Assembly (NCBI GenBank): GCA_900551325.1
Contig: URVM01000038.1
Location: forward strand, 1 to 18,584
Reading direction: 5' to 3'
Origin: an uncultured Eubacteriales bacterium
GTDB lineage: Bacteria; Bacillota; Clostridia; Lachnospirales; Cellulosilyticaceae
Length of the DNA: 18,584 nt
In this document: positions 1 to 7,244 of the stretch, piece by piece
Layout: the number at the start of each line of letters is the position of its first letter
How positions within the stretch are numbered: position 1 is the stretch's first letter
Translations under genes and position numbers: made by a program
Notes under the pieces: generated by a model
Seen by the model: the letters and a program-made list of their open reading frames with translations, nothing else
Database searches by the model: none
What the model was told of the DNA's origin: nothing

Positions 1-124
1 TTCCACAAACATGGAGATTGCCTTTTTTCAATACATGATGTTATTTGACGCTTACTGAAAAAATTCTAATAATTTGATATAATTATTGAAATAATGAAAG
101 TACTTGGTATAAGGGGGAGAATTT

Positions 125-2545
125 GTGCATTTAAATAGAGAGCAACTTAAGCTAGCAGAAAATGGTGCAATGGGGCATGCACTTATTAGGGGAATTGCAG
201 GATCAGGAAAGACATCAGTAGGAGTAAGACGTATTACATATTTATTAGAAAATTACTGTTATGAAAAAGATAAGATTCTTTTTATTACTTATAATCGTTC
301 TTTAAGCAAATATATAGAGTATCTTTACAAGAAGATGAATACAGGTAGGAACATAAGTTTATTTGATTTAAATGAAGAAAAAGATAAAAATGTTGAAGTC
401 AGAACAATAGATGCATTGGCTTATAAGTATTTTAGGAAATATAAAGATTTGAATCATAAAGAGGTTAATATTGCTTGGCAAGTACCACATAGTTTAGTAC
501 AAGAAGCTATTACAAAAGTAAAAGAGAAATACCCAGAATGTAAATTTTTAAATTATCAACACTTTAAATTTCTAAAAGATGAAATAGCTTGGATTAAAGG
601 TTGTGGCTATACCACACTTGAAGCATATCAAAATGCAGAGCGTATAGGGCGTTCATTAGGAAGTAATGAAGAAGGACCTAGTAAATTATATAAGAATTCT
701 ACTAATCGTGAAGCCATTTATATGTTATTAAAAGAAATAGATACTATACTTTTTAAGAACAATCAAGTAGATGTTTTAACTGCCAATAATTTAGCCCTAA
801 AGTATATGGTCAAACAAGGCGTAGAAGAAAAGTTTCAACATATTATAGTGGATGAGGCACAGGATTTAACAAGGGTTCAACTTGAACTGATTAGTCAATT
901 AAAAGCAGACCATGAAGATAGTTCAATTCTCTTTTTAATGGATGTGGCTCAAAGTATTTATCCTCATGCATGGTTGACAAAGGGGAGAACCTTTAAGAGT
1001 ATAGGTTACGATATGAAGGGTAAAGGATATAAGTTAAATAAAAATTATCGTACAACTACAGAAATTTCCCAGTGTGCCTATAGCCTACTAGCAAAAGATC
1101 CAGATATAGTAGAAGATGAAAACTTTGTAAAGCCTTCCCTTTTTGAAAGGCATGGAGATTATCCAGTATATAGACATTTTGAAACATGTAAAGAACAGAC
1201 AAATTACGTTATACGTCTTATAAAATCACTTAGACAAACTTATAGTTTAAAAGATATTGCTATTGTCAGCAAGACGAATAAAGCACTCGAACTTTTACAA
1301 GAAGAACTACAAGGCGTTCAACTCCCTTCCATACTCTTTAAAACAAATAAAGAAGTAGACTTTGGTAAAGATGAGCTCAAGCTTTTAACTATGCATTCAG
1401 TAAAAGGACTAGAATTTAAAGTAGTAATCTTAATCGAACTCAATCAAAATGTGATTCCATATGTTCAAAATGGACTGACAGAGGAAGAAGCTAAAGAAGA
1501 TGAAAAGATGGATCGTAAGCTACTCTATGTAGGGATGACAAGAGTACAAGAAAAATTATTTCTCTGTTCCTACGGAGAAGCTTCTAAGTTTATTAAAGAT
1601 ATAGATAAGCATTTACTCACCATTCAAATGGGCAGTCGTATGAATGCCTTTTATCAGTTACCCTATGATGCTTATCTATTTACAGAACAGCTTAAAAGTC
1701 AGTATCAAGAAGAAGAAAGCGTAAGACAATGGGTATTAAATGAGCTCATTTATAACTATGGTTATCCAAAAGAACTCATACAAATAGAATATCCTGTACG
1801 AAGCTTTTCACAAACAGGTTATGTAGATATTGGTATCATAAATAGTAAGACACAAACACCTTATCTATTTGTAGAAGTCAAACAAAGAAGTGTAGCCATT
1901 GAAGAAGCTATACTACAACTTAAATCCTATATGAATGTAGCAAAGTCAAAGTATGGTATCGCTACAAATGGCAAAGAAATAGTTTTCTTAGATGCCCAAT
2001 TTAACGAGATTAAAGATATTCCTATATGCCATATTAGTTTACTTCCAACAACAATGGAAGCCTATTGCTATATAGATAGAGGCAGTGGTAGAAGCTACCA
2101 CTTTGAAAGAGATATCAACGTAGCAGAAATTATAACAGAAGATGAAACAATAGGAGAAGACAGACTACAATCTATAAAGATTTATTCTGATATTGCAGCA
2201 GGCGTACCTATTGAAATAGTAGATGAAGTAAGAGGAAATTTCCGCCTGCCTACCGAATGGGTACGCGGAAGGCGAGGCCTTTATATCTTACAAGTACGCG
2301 GAGACAGTATGATAGGGGCAGACATAGACAATGAAGATTTAGTCGTAATAGACCCAGATCAGGTAGTAAATACGAATGACATAGGCGCTGTGTACTATAA
2401 CAATGCAACCACACTCAAAAGAGTAGTGCCTATGGGGGACACTATCTTACTAATGAGTGAAAACCCAGAATATGAACCAATACATATTTCACAAGGAGAC
2501 TTTAAAGTAATGGGGAAATTAGTAGGGGTAATTAAGAAGAAGTAA
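125..2545 (+). CDS. UvrD-like helicase / HsdR_N-type nuclease / LexA-like S24 peptidase fusion
   Basis: Seen: GTG start preceded by AAGGGGGAGA (111-120). Residues 1-500 are an SF1 UvrD/Rep-type helicase: Walker A GIAGSGKT (23-30), Walker B DEAQD (243-247), motif III around LMDVAQS (271-277), NYRTT (307-311), motif V TMHSVKGLEF (422-431) and motif VI LLYVGMTR (466-473). Residues 545-620 look like a PD-(D/E)xK nuclease of the HsdR N-terminal type, with E555, D568 and E584-V-K586. Residues 685-806 are a LexA/UmuD-type S24 peptidase: scissile-bond motif AAG (691-693), Ser728 in RGDSM and Lys765, 37 residues apart as in E. coli LexA (Ser119/Lys156). No helix-turn-helix is visible. Known: S24 domains self-cleave at Ala-Gly when stimulated by RecA filaments. 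Inferred: a DNA unwinding/cutting enzyme of defence or repair, controlled by autocleavage that would separate residues 1-692 from the tail. The length and ends look complete. The domain calls are firm; the role is not. Confidence 0.9.
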   Translation: MHLNREQLKLAENGAMGHALIRGIAGSGKTSVGVRRITYLLENYCYEKDKILFITYNRSLSKYIEYLYKKMNTGRNISLFDLNEEKDKNVEVRTIDALAYKYFRKYKDLNHKEVNIAWQVPHSLVQEAITKVKEKYPECKFLNYQHFKFLKDEIAWIKGCGYTTLEAYQNAERIGRSLGSNEEGPSKLYKNSTNREAIYMLLKEIDTILFKNNQVDVLTANNLALKYMVKQGVEEKFQHIIVDEAQDLTRVQLELISQLKADHEDSSILFLMDVAQSIYPHAWLTKGRTFKSIGYDMKGKGYKLNKNYRTTTEISQCAYSLLAKDPDIVEDENFVKPSLFERHGDYPVYRHFETCKEQTNYVIRLIKSLRQTYSLKDIAIVSKTNKALELLQEELQGVQLPSILFKTNKEVDFGKDELKLLTMHSVKGLEFKVVILIELNQNVIPYVQNGLTEEEAKEDEKMDRKLLYVGMTRVQEKLFLCSYGEASKFIKDIDKHLLTIQMGSRMNAFYQLPYDAYLFTEQLKSQYQEEESVRQWVLNELIYNYGYPKELIQIEYPVRSFSQTGYVDIGIINSKTQTPYLFVEVKQRSVAIEEAILQLKSYMNVAKSKYGIATNGKEIVFLDAQFNEIKDIPICHISLLPTTMEAYCYIDRGSGRSYHFERDINVAEIITEDETIGEDRLQSIKIYSDIAAGVPIEIVDEVRGNFRLPTEWVRGRRGLYILQVRGDSMIGADIDNEDLVVIDPDQVVNTNDIGAVYYNNATTLKRVVPMGDTILLMSENPEYEPIHISQGDFKVMGKLVGVIKKK

Positions 2546-2561
2546 AACTATAAATAAGAGT

Positions 2562-2600
2562 CATATGCCTGGCACCATTACAAAAGTGTTAACTTTTGTT
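2562..2600. repeat. Palindromic repeat pair, possible REP-like or mobile-element remnant
   Basis: Two adjacent inverted repeats are visible. TGCCTGGCA (2566-2574) is self-complementary around a central T. ACAAAAGT (2580-2587) pairs perfectly with ACTTTTGT (2592-2599) across a 4-base loop. There is no T-run, so it is not a standard terminator. From memory, similar GTGCCAGGCAC plus AAAAGTGTTAACTTTT units recur in clostridial genomes, perhaps linked to IS200-like (REP-associated) transposases. That link is recollection and is not shown here. The element ends where recognisable HNH coding sequence begins, so it may mark the junction that removed the front of that gene. Confidence 0.5.
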
Positions 2601-2602
2601 GG

Positions 2603-2749
2603 CTACCTTATTTGGAAGAACATCATCTTATACCATTATCTGAAGGTGGGGAAGATTCACTTAGTAATGTTTTTGCATTATGCCCTAATTGCCATAGGGA
2701 GATGCATTTTGGGCAAAGAAAAGAACTTCTTAAGACTATGCTTAGATAA
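2603..2749 (+). pseudogene. HNH endonuclease C-terminal remnant
   Basis: This frame reads an uninterrupted HNH-nuclease tail: PYLEEHHLIPLSEGGEDSL (from 2606), then SNVFALCPNCHREMHFG, then about ten residues to a TAA at 2747-2749. The HH pair, the Asn, the CPNCH zinc-knuckle half and the final His are classical HNH signatures. The frame is open back only to a TAA at 2555, has no ATG, and the upstream part (2558-2605) does not resemble the family. The first zinc-binding CxxC pair and any N-terminal specificity domain are therefore missing. A different frame starting at the ATG at 2565 encodes a meaningless shadow protein across the same DNA. I read this as a gene truncated at its 5' side next to the palindromic repeat. 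A TTG start at 2612 giving a very short product cannot be excluded. Confidence 0.75.
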
Positions 2750-2787
2750 AAGAAATTACTACAGAGTTTATTACAAGGAGGATGTAC

Positions 2788-3708
2788 ATGTTATTGTTAT
2801 TGCTAATCATTCTATGTGGAATTGCTATTTCTTGGTATCAAAATTATACATTTAAGAAGACCACATATTATAAGATAACACATAATTCTTTTATATCAAC
2901 AAGATGTGATCTTGGACGAAATGGTGAGTACTTAACCTATAAGTATTTGCAAAGTTATGAGAATAAGGGTGGAAAGTTCTTATTTAATTGCTATTTACCA
3001 AAGGATAATGGTGAAACAACAGAGATTGATGTTATATTGATAAATGAAGATGGTGTTTTTTGTTTCGAAAGTAAGAATTATAGTGGATGGATATTTGGTG
3101 ATGAAAAGGCTAAGAATTGGACACAGACATTGCCAAAAGGAAAAGGGCGTTCACATAAAGAGTACTTTTTAAATCCAATTATCCAGAATAAGGTGCATAT
3201 TAAATGGCTAAAAAAACAAATAGGAGAAAATATTCCAGTTCATTCTGTGATTGTATTTTCGGAACGATGTACTTTAAAGAAAGTGCATATAGAGAGTCCA
3301 GATATTTATGTAATTAACAGGAATAAAATATTATCAACAGTCAGGGAAATAGGGAATCGACAAAATCAAAAACTAACAACCCAAACTATTAATTCACTAT
3401 ATGATTCTTTGTATCCATACACACAAGTTTCTGGTGTAGTTAAAGAACAACATATAGATAACATACAAAATAATAAAGTAGATAAGTGTAATAACGTAAC
3501 AGCCAATAATTTTAGACCTGAGAAAAGAAAAAAAGAGGATGGGAAAGTTCAAAATCAATTGAATGAAATAAAGGTAGATTCATCTAACCTTTGTCCAAAG
3601 TGTGGATCTGAGTTAGTCTTAAGAATAGCAAAGCGTGGCGATAATTCAGGTAAACAGTTTTATGGTTGTTCAAGCTACCCAAAGTGTAAATTTATTAGAA
3701 ATTTATAA
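2788..3708 (+). CDS. Membrane-anchored NERD-domain protein with topoisomerase-type zinc finger
   Basis: The start is placed at 2788, not at the ATG at 2782, because AAGGAGG (2775-2781) abuts the first ATG but lies six bases before the second. The product is 306 residues. Residues 1-16 are a hydrophobic segment, so it is probably an N-terminally anchored protein facing the cytoplasm. Residues 41-150 are a NERD (nuclease-related) domain: GRNGE (43-47), TEIDVI with D81, and E94-S-K96, forming a PD-(D/E)xK-like active site. A low-complexity linker (about 210-265) leads to a four-cysteine topoisomerase-type zinc ribbon with C269, C272, C294 and C300. Known: NERD proteins are thought to act on nucleic acids, and the zinc ribbon usually binds single-stranded DNA. 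The precise substrate is unknown. Neighbours are the helicase-nuclease fusion and HNH remnant upstream and a terminator downstream. Confidence 0.87.
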   Translation: MLLLLLIILCGIAISWYQNYTFKKTTYYKITHNSFISTRCDLGRNGEYLTYKYLQSYENKGGKFLFNCYLPKDNGETTEIDVILINEDGVFCFESKNYSGWIFGDEKAKNWTQTLPKGKGRSHKEYFLNPIIQNKVHIKWLKKQIGENIPVHSVIVFSERCTLKKVHIESPDIYVINRNKILSTVREIGNRQNQKLTTQTINSLYDSLYPYTQVSGVVKEQHIDNIQNNKVDKCNNVTANNFRPEKRKKEDGKVQNQLNEIKVDSSNLCPKCGSELVLRIAKRGDNSGKQFYGCSSYPKCKFIRNL

Positions 3709-3804
3709 GGATGTCTTTTGTATTAGTTATACCCAGCAAATTTTAATGAGTACACTTAAGTGTACAAGTAAATTGCGATAGGTTTGTTAGCTTTATGTGA
3801 TAGT

Positions 3805-3851
3805 AAAAGGGGCAGTATCTAGATATTTTTATCTAGGTATTAGCCCTTTTT
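3805..3851 (+). terminator. Rho-independent terminator after the NERD gene
   Basis: AAAAGGGGC...TATCTAGATA pairs with TATCTAGGTAT...GCCCTTTTT with few mismatches and a short T-rich loop. The stem ends in five T residues. It separates the NERD gene from the following small-protein/helicase unit. Confidence 0.75.
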
Positions 3852-3918
3852 GCTATAAGTATATGGAAAAGGAGTTACAATAAATATAGCACTTTACCTA
3901 GAATATAGTGAAGCTAAA

Positions 3919-3930
3919 TGGTAATATAAT
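3919..3930 (+). promoter_or_regulatory. Possible extended -10 promoter for the 60-aa protein/helicase unit
   Basis: TGGTAATATAAT contains an extended -10 (TG, one base, TAATAT) overlapping a perfect TATAAT at 3925-3930. No convincing -35 lies 16-18 bases upstream. The position just downstream of a terminator and about 27 bases before the first gene of the unit is suitable. Confidence 0.35.
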
Positions 3931-3956
3931 CTATATATTACGGAGGAAGAGCAACA

Positions 3957-4139
3957 ATGAGGAAATACACAAGGCTACAAATTTTAAAGCATGCATTGGA
4001 ATATTATATGGAAAGACCTGGTGCCACTTCGGCAAAACGAAAAGCTTTTAGTCAGTATAAACAATTAGATAAGCATATCAAATACCAACAGTTTATGAAA
4101 GATACTAAATTAGATGAAATATTTCTAGAGGATGAATAA
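3957..4139 (+). CDS. 60-residue protein of unknown function preceding the helicase
   Basis: I do not recognise this family. It has a GGAGG ribosome binding site (3942-3946), an ATG start and a stop 14 bases before the helicase start, so it is very probably translated and co-transcribed. The 60-residue product is basic and probably helical through residue 50, with many Lys, Tyr and Gln residues, and it ends in an acidic tail (DEIFLEDE). There is no signal peptide, membrane segment or cysteine. The composition suggests a small cytoplasmic protein that binds nucleic acid or a protein partner. An accessory or inhibitory role for the adjacent nuclease-helicase is inference from position only. Confidence 0.75.
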   Translation: MRKYTRLQILKHALEYYMERPGATSAKRKAFSQYKQLDKHIKYQQFMKDTKLDEIFLEDE

Positions 4140-4153
4140 AGAGGGGTGAGACA

Positions 4154-6409
4154 ATGGAAGAGGGCAAGGCAACTAAAGTAAATAGTAAAGCAGAAGATTT
4201 GTTTGTACAACTTTTTTGTGAAACTTTTGGCCCAGATAAAGCAGAAAATCTTTATGTACAATATCCATTTGTAGATATTTACGGGAAGAATAGATATATA
4301 GATTTTGCACTTGAAAATCAAGAAATGAAAATAGCTATTGAGATTGATGGAGAGACTTATCATAATCCTAAGAAAGTGTCTGATACTAAATATTTCGATG
4401 ATCTACTAAAGCAAAATAGTCTAGTGTATGAGGGGTGGCGTGTTTTTAGATGGGCATATAATCAACTCGCCAAACAACCTGAGAAAGTGAAGGATGAATT
4501 GGTTACCTTTTTAGGTGAAACACCTTTTTTCAAGGAGGTAGATTTTTTCTTGCCTCCACAACAAGGACAAGCTTTTGAGCTAAGGGAGTATCAACAAGAA
4601 GCCATTGATAACTTATTTACTATTCGTGAAAGTGGAGATTCGATTGCCTTGTTGTATCATGCAACAGGTGTAGGGAAAACAGTTACAGCTGCCACTGATG
4701 CGAAGAAGGTAAATGGTAAAACTTTATTTTTAGTACATAATCTTAAGTTGGCAGAGCAGGCAGAGGAGACTTTTTCTCAGATTTGGCCTGAAGCAACACG
4801 AGGATACTATACAGGTATGGAGAAGAATCCAGACGCACAAATTCTATTTGCTACCATTCAGAGTATGTCTAATAACTTATTAGATTTTGGACCTAAGGAT
4901 TTTAGTTATATTATTGTAGATGAATGCCATCATGCAGCTGCTGCAACCTATCAAAAAATATTTAGTTATTTTGAGCCACAATTTATTTTAGGACTTACAG
5001 CTACACCAGAACGTGCTGATGGAGAGAATATTTTAGAGCTTTTTCAAAATGTAGCCCATAAGATGGATTTAAAAACAGCTGTGGAAAGAGATGTGCTTGC
5101 ACCGATTCGATGTATTCGTGTAAAAACAGATATTGATTTGACAGAGGTACGTATCAATGGGATTAAGTACAATGCACAAGATTTAGAAAGTAAGTTGTTT
5201 ATTCCGGAACGTAATCAGTTAATTGTAAAGACCTATATGCAATATGTACAAGGAAAGAAAACGGTTATTTTTTGTGCTAGTGTGGATCATGCCGAGGAGA
5301 TTGCAGCTTTACTTAAAGCACAGGGTGTTCATGCAGCAGCGGTATCCAGTCGAGAAAATATTGCTACGAGAAATAAAATATTGGCAGAGTATGAACAAGG
5401 AGCCATCAATGTACTTTGTGCTTGTGATCTTCTTAATGAAGGATGGGATAGTCCTTGTACAGAAGTTCTTTTTATGGCTAGACCAACTATGTCAAAGGTT
5501 ATTTATATGCAACAGTTAGGACGTGGGACGAGAAAGTATGAAGGAAAAGAAGCTTTATTGGTCTTTGATTTTGTAGATAATGCAAATATGTTTAATATGC
5601 CCTATTCATTACATAGACTTTTGGATATAGGAAAGTACAAACCAGGTGAGTATGTTCTTGCACCCTCACACTTGAAAAAATTAGATGAGGATATGCGACG
5701 TAAAGGAGAGCGACCAGAGGCTTACTTAGATATTCCTATAGATGTAGATGATTATGAGTTGATTGATTTATTTAATTGGCAAAATGAAGTCAAAACTATG
5801 AAATCTCAATTAGACTTTATTCGTATGGTGGACGTACAATCTGAGACACTTGAACGTTATGTAAGAGAAGGAAAGATAAAACCTGATTTAGCAGTTCATA
5901 TTGGAGACAAAAGAACTTTTAATTATTATAAAGAAGAGACGATTAAAAGTTATGCCAAGCAGTTTGGCTGGGAGCTTATTACATCTGCCAATATTGTAGA
6001 TAAATTTATGAGTTTCATAGAGAAAATGGATATGTCTTATTCGTATAAGCCTGTACTTATTAAGGCTATGTTAGAGTATGCTGATGAAAAAGGAAGAGTG
6101 GCTCTAGAAGAGGTTGTGGATTACTTTATCGCCTTCTACGAAAGTAGAAGAGAACAAGGACTTGTAGTAGAAAAATCTAATAGCCTTTATACAAAAGGTG
6201 GTTACACAAAGAAAGATGTAGAGAAAAATATACTTGCTAATCCATTTAAAAGATTTGCGGACATGCGATTTTTACAACGTAATAAAGCTGTAGAGATGAT
6301 AGAGTTTAATCCAATTATATTTAAAAAGCTAACAGAGGAAGATAAAAATAATATTTTAAAACTGTGTGATGAAAAGCTAGAACAATATTATGCAAAGCTA
6401 AATAATTAG
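4154..6409 (+). CDS. N-terminal nuclease fused to SF2 (ResIII/DEAH) helicase
   Basis: Seen: ATG start after GAGGGGTGAG. Residues 8-125 resemble DUF559/Vsr-like PD-(D/E)xK nucleases: D50 in YIDFAL, E63-I-D65-G-E67 followed by H70, then a glutamine-rich helix and GWRVFRW (94-100). Residues 140-480 are a SF2 helicase: Walker A TGVGKT (171-176), DECHH (256-260), LTATPERADG (281-290), and motif VI QLGRGTR (454-460). Residues 480-751 form a long C-terminal region, including a YKPVLIKAMLEYADEKGRV segment (631-649) that looks like a helical or winged-helix module seen in other restriction-type helicases. Known: such architectures occur in restriction and anti-phage defence. Inferred: ATP-driven DNA translocase with attached nuclease, working with the upstream 60-residue protein and perhaps the downstream methyltransferase. 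No frameshift; the gene looks intact. Substrate unknown. Confidence 0.88.
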   Translation: MEEGKATKVNSKAEDLFVQLFCETFGPDKAENLYVQYPFVDIYGKNRYIDFALENQEMKIAIEIDGETYHNPKKVSDTKYFDDLLKQNSLVYEGWRVFRWAYNQLAKQPEKVKDELVTFLGETPFFKEVDFFLPPQQGQAFELREYQQEAIDNLFTIRESGDSIALLYHATGVGKTVTAATDAKKVNGKTLFLVHNLKLAEQAEETFSQIWPEATRGYYTGMEKNPDAQILFATIQSMSNNLLDFGPKDFSYIIVDECHHAAAATYQKIFSYFEPQFILGLTATPERADGENILELFQNVAHKMDLKTAVERDVLAPIRCIRVKTDIDLTEVRINGIKYNAQDLESKLFIPERNQLIVKTYMQYVQGKKTVIFCASVDHAEEIAALLKAQGVHAAAVSSRENIATRNKILAEYEQGAINVLCACDLLNEGWDSPCTEVLFMARPTMSKVIYMQQLGRGTRKYEGKEALLVFDFVDNANMFNMPYSLHRLLDIGKYKPGEYVLAPSHLKKLDEDMRRKGERPEAYLDIPIDVDDYELIDLFNWQNEVKTMKSQLDFIRMVDVQSETLERYVREGKIKPDLAVHIGDKRTFNYYKEETIKSYAKQFGWELITSANIVDKFMSFIEKMDMSYSYKPVLIKAMLEYADEKGRVALEEVVDYFIAFYESRREQGLVVEKSNSLYTKGGYTKKDVEKNILANPFKRFADMRFLQRNKAVEMIEFNPIIFKKLTEEDKNNILKLCDEKLEQYYAKLNN

Positions 6410-6489
6410 TTTATGCAAGTAATGATAAAAGGGAATGTGGCTAAGTTTTGAGATAAGCCAGATGATAACTTGGATAAGGAGCAATACAC

Positions 6490-7071
6490 ATGAACTCAAC
6501 TTTAAATTACTACAACACCAATGCTAAAGATTTCATTGAAGGGACTTTAAACGTGGATATGAGTGAGATTCGTAATAAGTTTCTTGGTTATCTTCCATTA
6601 GATGCCCATATTTTAGACGCAGGTTGTGGTTCGGGGCGTGATAGTCTTGCTTTTAAGGAAGCGGGTTATAGGGTAAGTGCCATTGATGGCTCTATGGAGA
6701 TGTGTAAGCAGACAGAGAAACTTTTAGGCCAACCTGTTCGTCAAATGATATTTCAAGCGCTAGAAGATGTTTCCCTTTATGAGGGCATTTGGGCGTGTGC
6801 CACTTTGCTTCATATACCACATGATGAGATGGTGGATGTACTCGTGCGACTTTCACGTGCTTTAAAGCCAGAGGGTATCTTATATGCTTCTTTTAAATAT
6901 GGTGAATTTGAAGGGGAACGCAATGGTCGTTATTTTACTGACTATACAGAGGAACGCTTTGCTACTTTACTGGCACAGGTTCCAGCGTTTACAATGCTAG
7001 AACAGTTTATAACCATTGATCAACGTCCAGATTGTGAGGAGCGCTGGCTCAATGTAATTATAAAGAAGTAA
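6490..7071 (+). CDS. Class I SAM-dependent methyltransferase
   Basis: A 193-residue Rossmann-fold methyltransferase with an AAGGAG site eight bases before the ATG. Motif I ILDAGCGSGRDS (41-52) binds AdoMet, and D66 at the end of strand 2 should contact its ribose. The segment WACATLLHIP (101-110) is the motif IV region, followed by a conserved FKYGEFEGERNGRYFT stretch (125-140). It resembles the Methyltransf_11/TehB-like small-molecule class. It lacks the NPPY/DPPY motif and target-recognition domain of a DNA adenine or cytosine methylase, so it is unlikely to be a classical modification enzyme. It lies 80 bases after the nuclease-helicase on the same strand, with no terminator between, and is followed by a strong terminator. 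Co-transcription is likely; the substrate is unknown. Confidence 0.88.
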   Translation: MNSTLNYYNTNAKDFIEGTLNVDMSEIRNKFLGYLPLDAHILDAGCGSGRDSLAFKEAGYRVSAIDGSMEMCKQTEKLLGQPVRQMIFQALEDVSLYEGIWACATLLHIPHDEMVDVLVRLSRALKPEGILYASFKYGEFEGERNGRYFTDYTEERFATLLAQVPAFTMLEQFITIDQRPDCEERWLNVIIKK

Positions 7072-7081
7072 AAATTTAAAT

Positions 7082-7125
7082 AAAAATACTCCATTACAAC
7101 GGTGAAAATGTATTGGAGTATTTTT
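7082..7125 (+). terminator. Strong rho-independent terminator closing the helicase/methyltransferase unit
   Basis: AAAAATACTCCA-t-TACA pairs with TGTA-t-TGGAGTATTTTT around a 10-base loop, forming a roughly 17-bp stem with one mismatch and a T-run. Confidence 0.88.
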
Positions 7126-7207
7126 GTTATTTTTTAATTAAAAATGAACTAATATATAAGTAGTCTTTATTGAGTATAATTTTTGATGTAAAATTAAGTT
7201 ACAGCTA

Positions 7208-7218
7208 GGCAAATTGCC
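7208..7218. promoter_or_regulatory. Short palindrome in the leader of the transglutaminase gene
   Basis: GGCAAATTGCC is perfectly self-complementary around its central A and lies about 27 bases before the start codon. A TATAAT box occurs at 7175-7180 without a good -35. It could be an operator or a small leader hairpin; evidence is weak. Confidence 0.25.
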
Positions 7219-7244
7219 ACATCATAAGCACATGAAGGAGAAGC

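Noticed and set aside
45..83. TTGACG (45-50) and TATAAT (78-83) in front of the helicase-S24 fusion
   Set aside because: Each box looks good, but the 27-base spacing is too long for a standard promoter; no other pair was convincing.
2580..2599. LexA-type operator in front of the NERD gene
   Set aside because: The inverted repeat ACAAAAGT/ACTTTTGT does not match the Gram-positive GAAC-N4-GTTC LexA box; it belongs to the palindromic repeat.
2565..2855. Open frame of 96 codons starting at an ATG inside the palindromic repeat
   Set aside because: Its protein has no recognisable features, it overlaps the NERD gene start, and another frame over the same bases reads a clear HNH tail, so it is a shadow.
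4052..4363. 103-codon frame on the - strand opposite the small protein and helicase start
   Set aside because: Cys/Phe/Ile-rich product typical of the antisense of AT-rich genes, with no ribosome binding site; both genes on the + strand are well supported.
5244..5519. 91-codon frame inside the SF2 helicase
   Set aside because: Lies wholly within the helicase motor domain in another frame and has no homology signal.
6410..6489. TGGCT...AGCCA inverted repeat between the nuclease-helicase and the methyltransferase as a terminator
   Set aside because: Only five pairs and no T-run, so the two genes are more likely to be co-transcribed.
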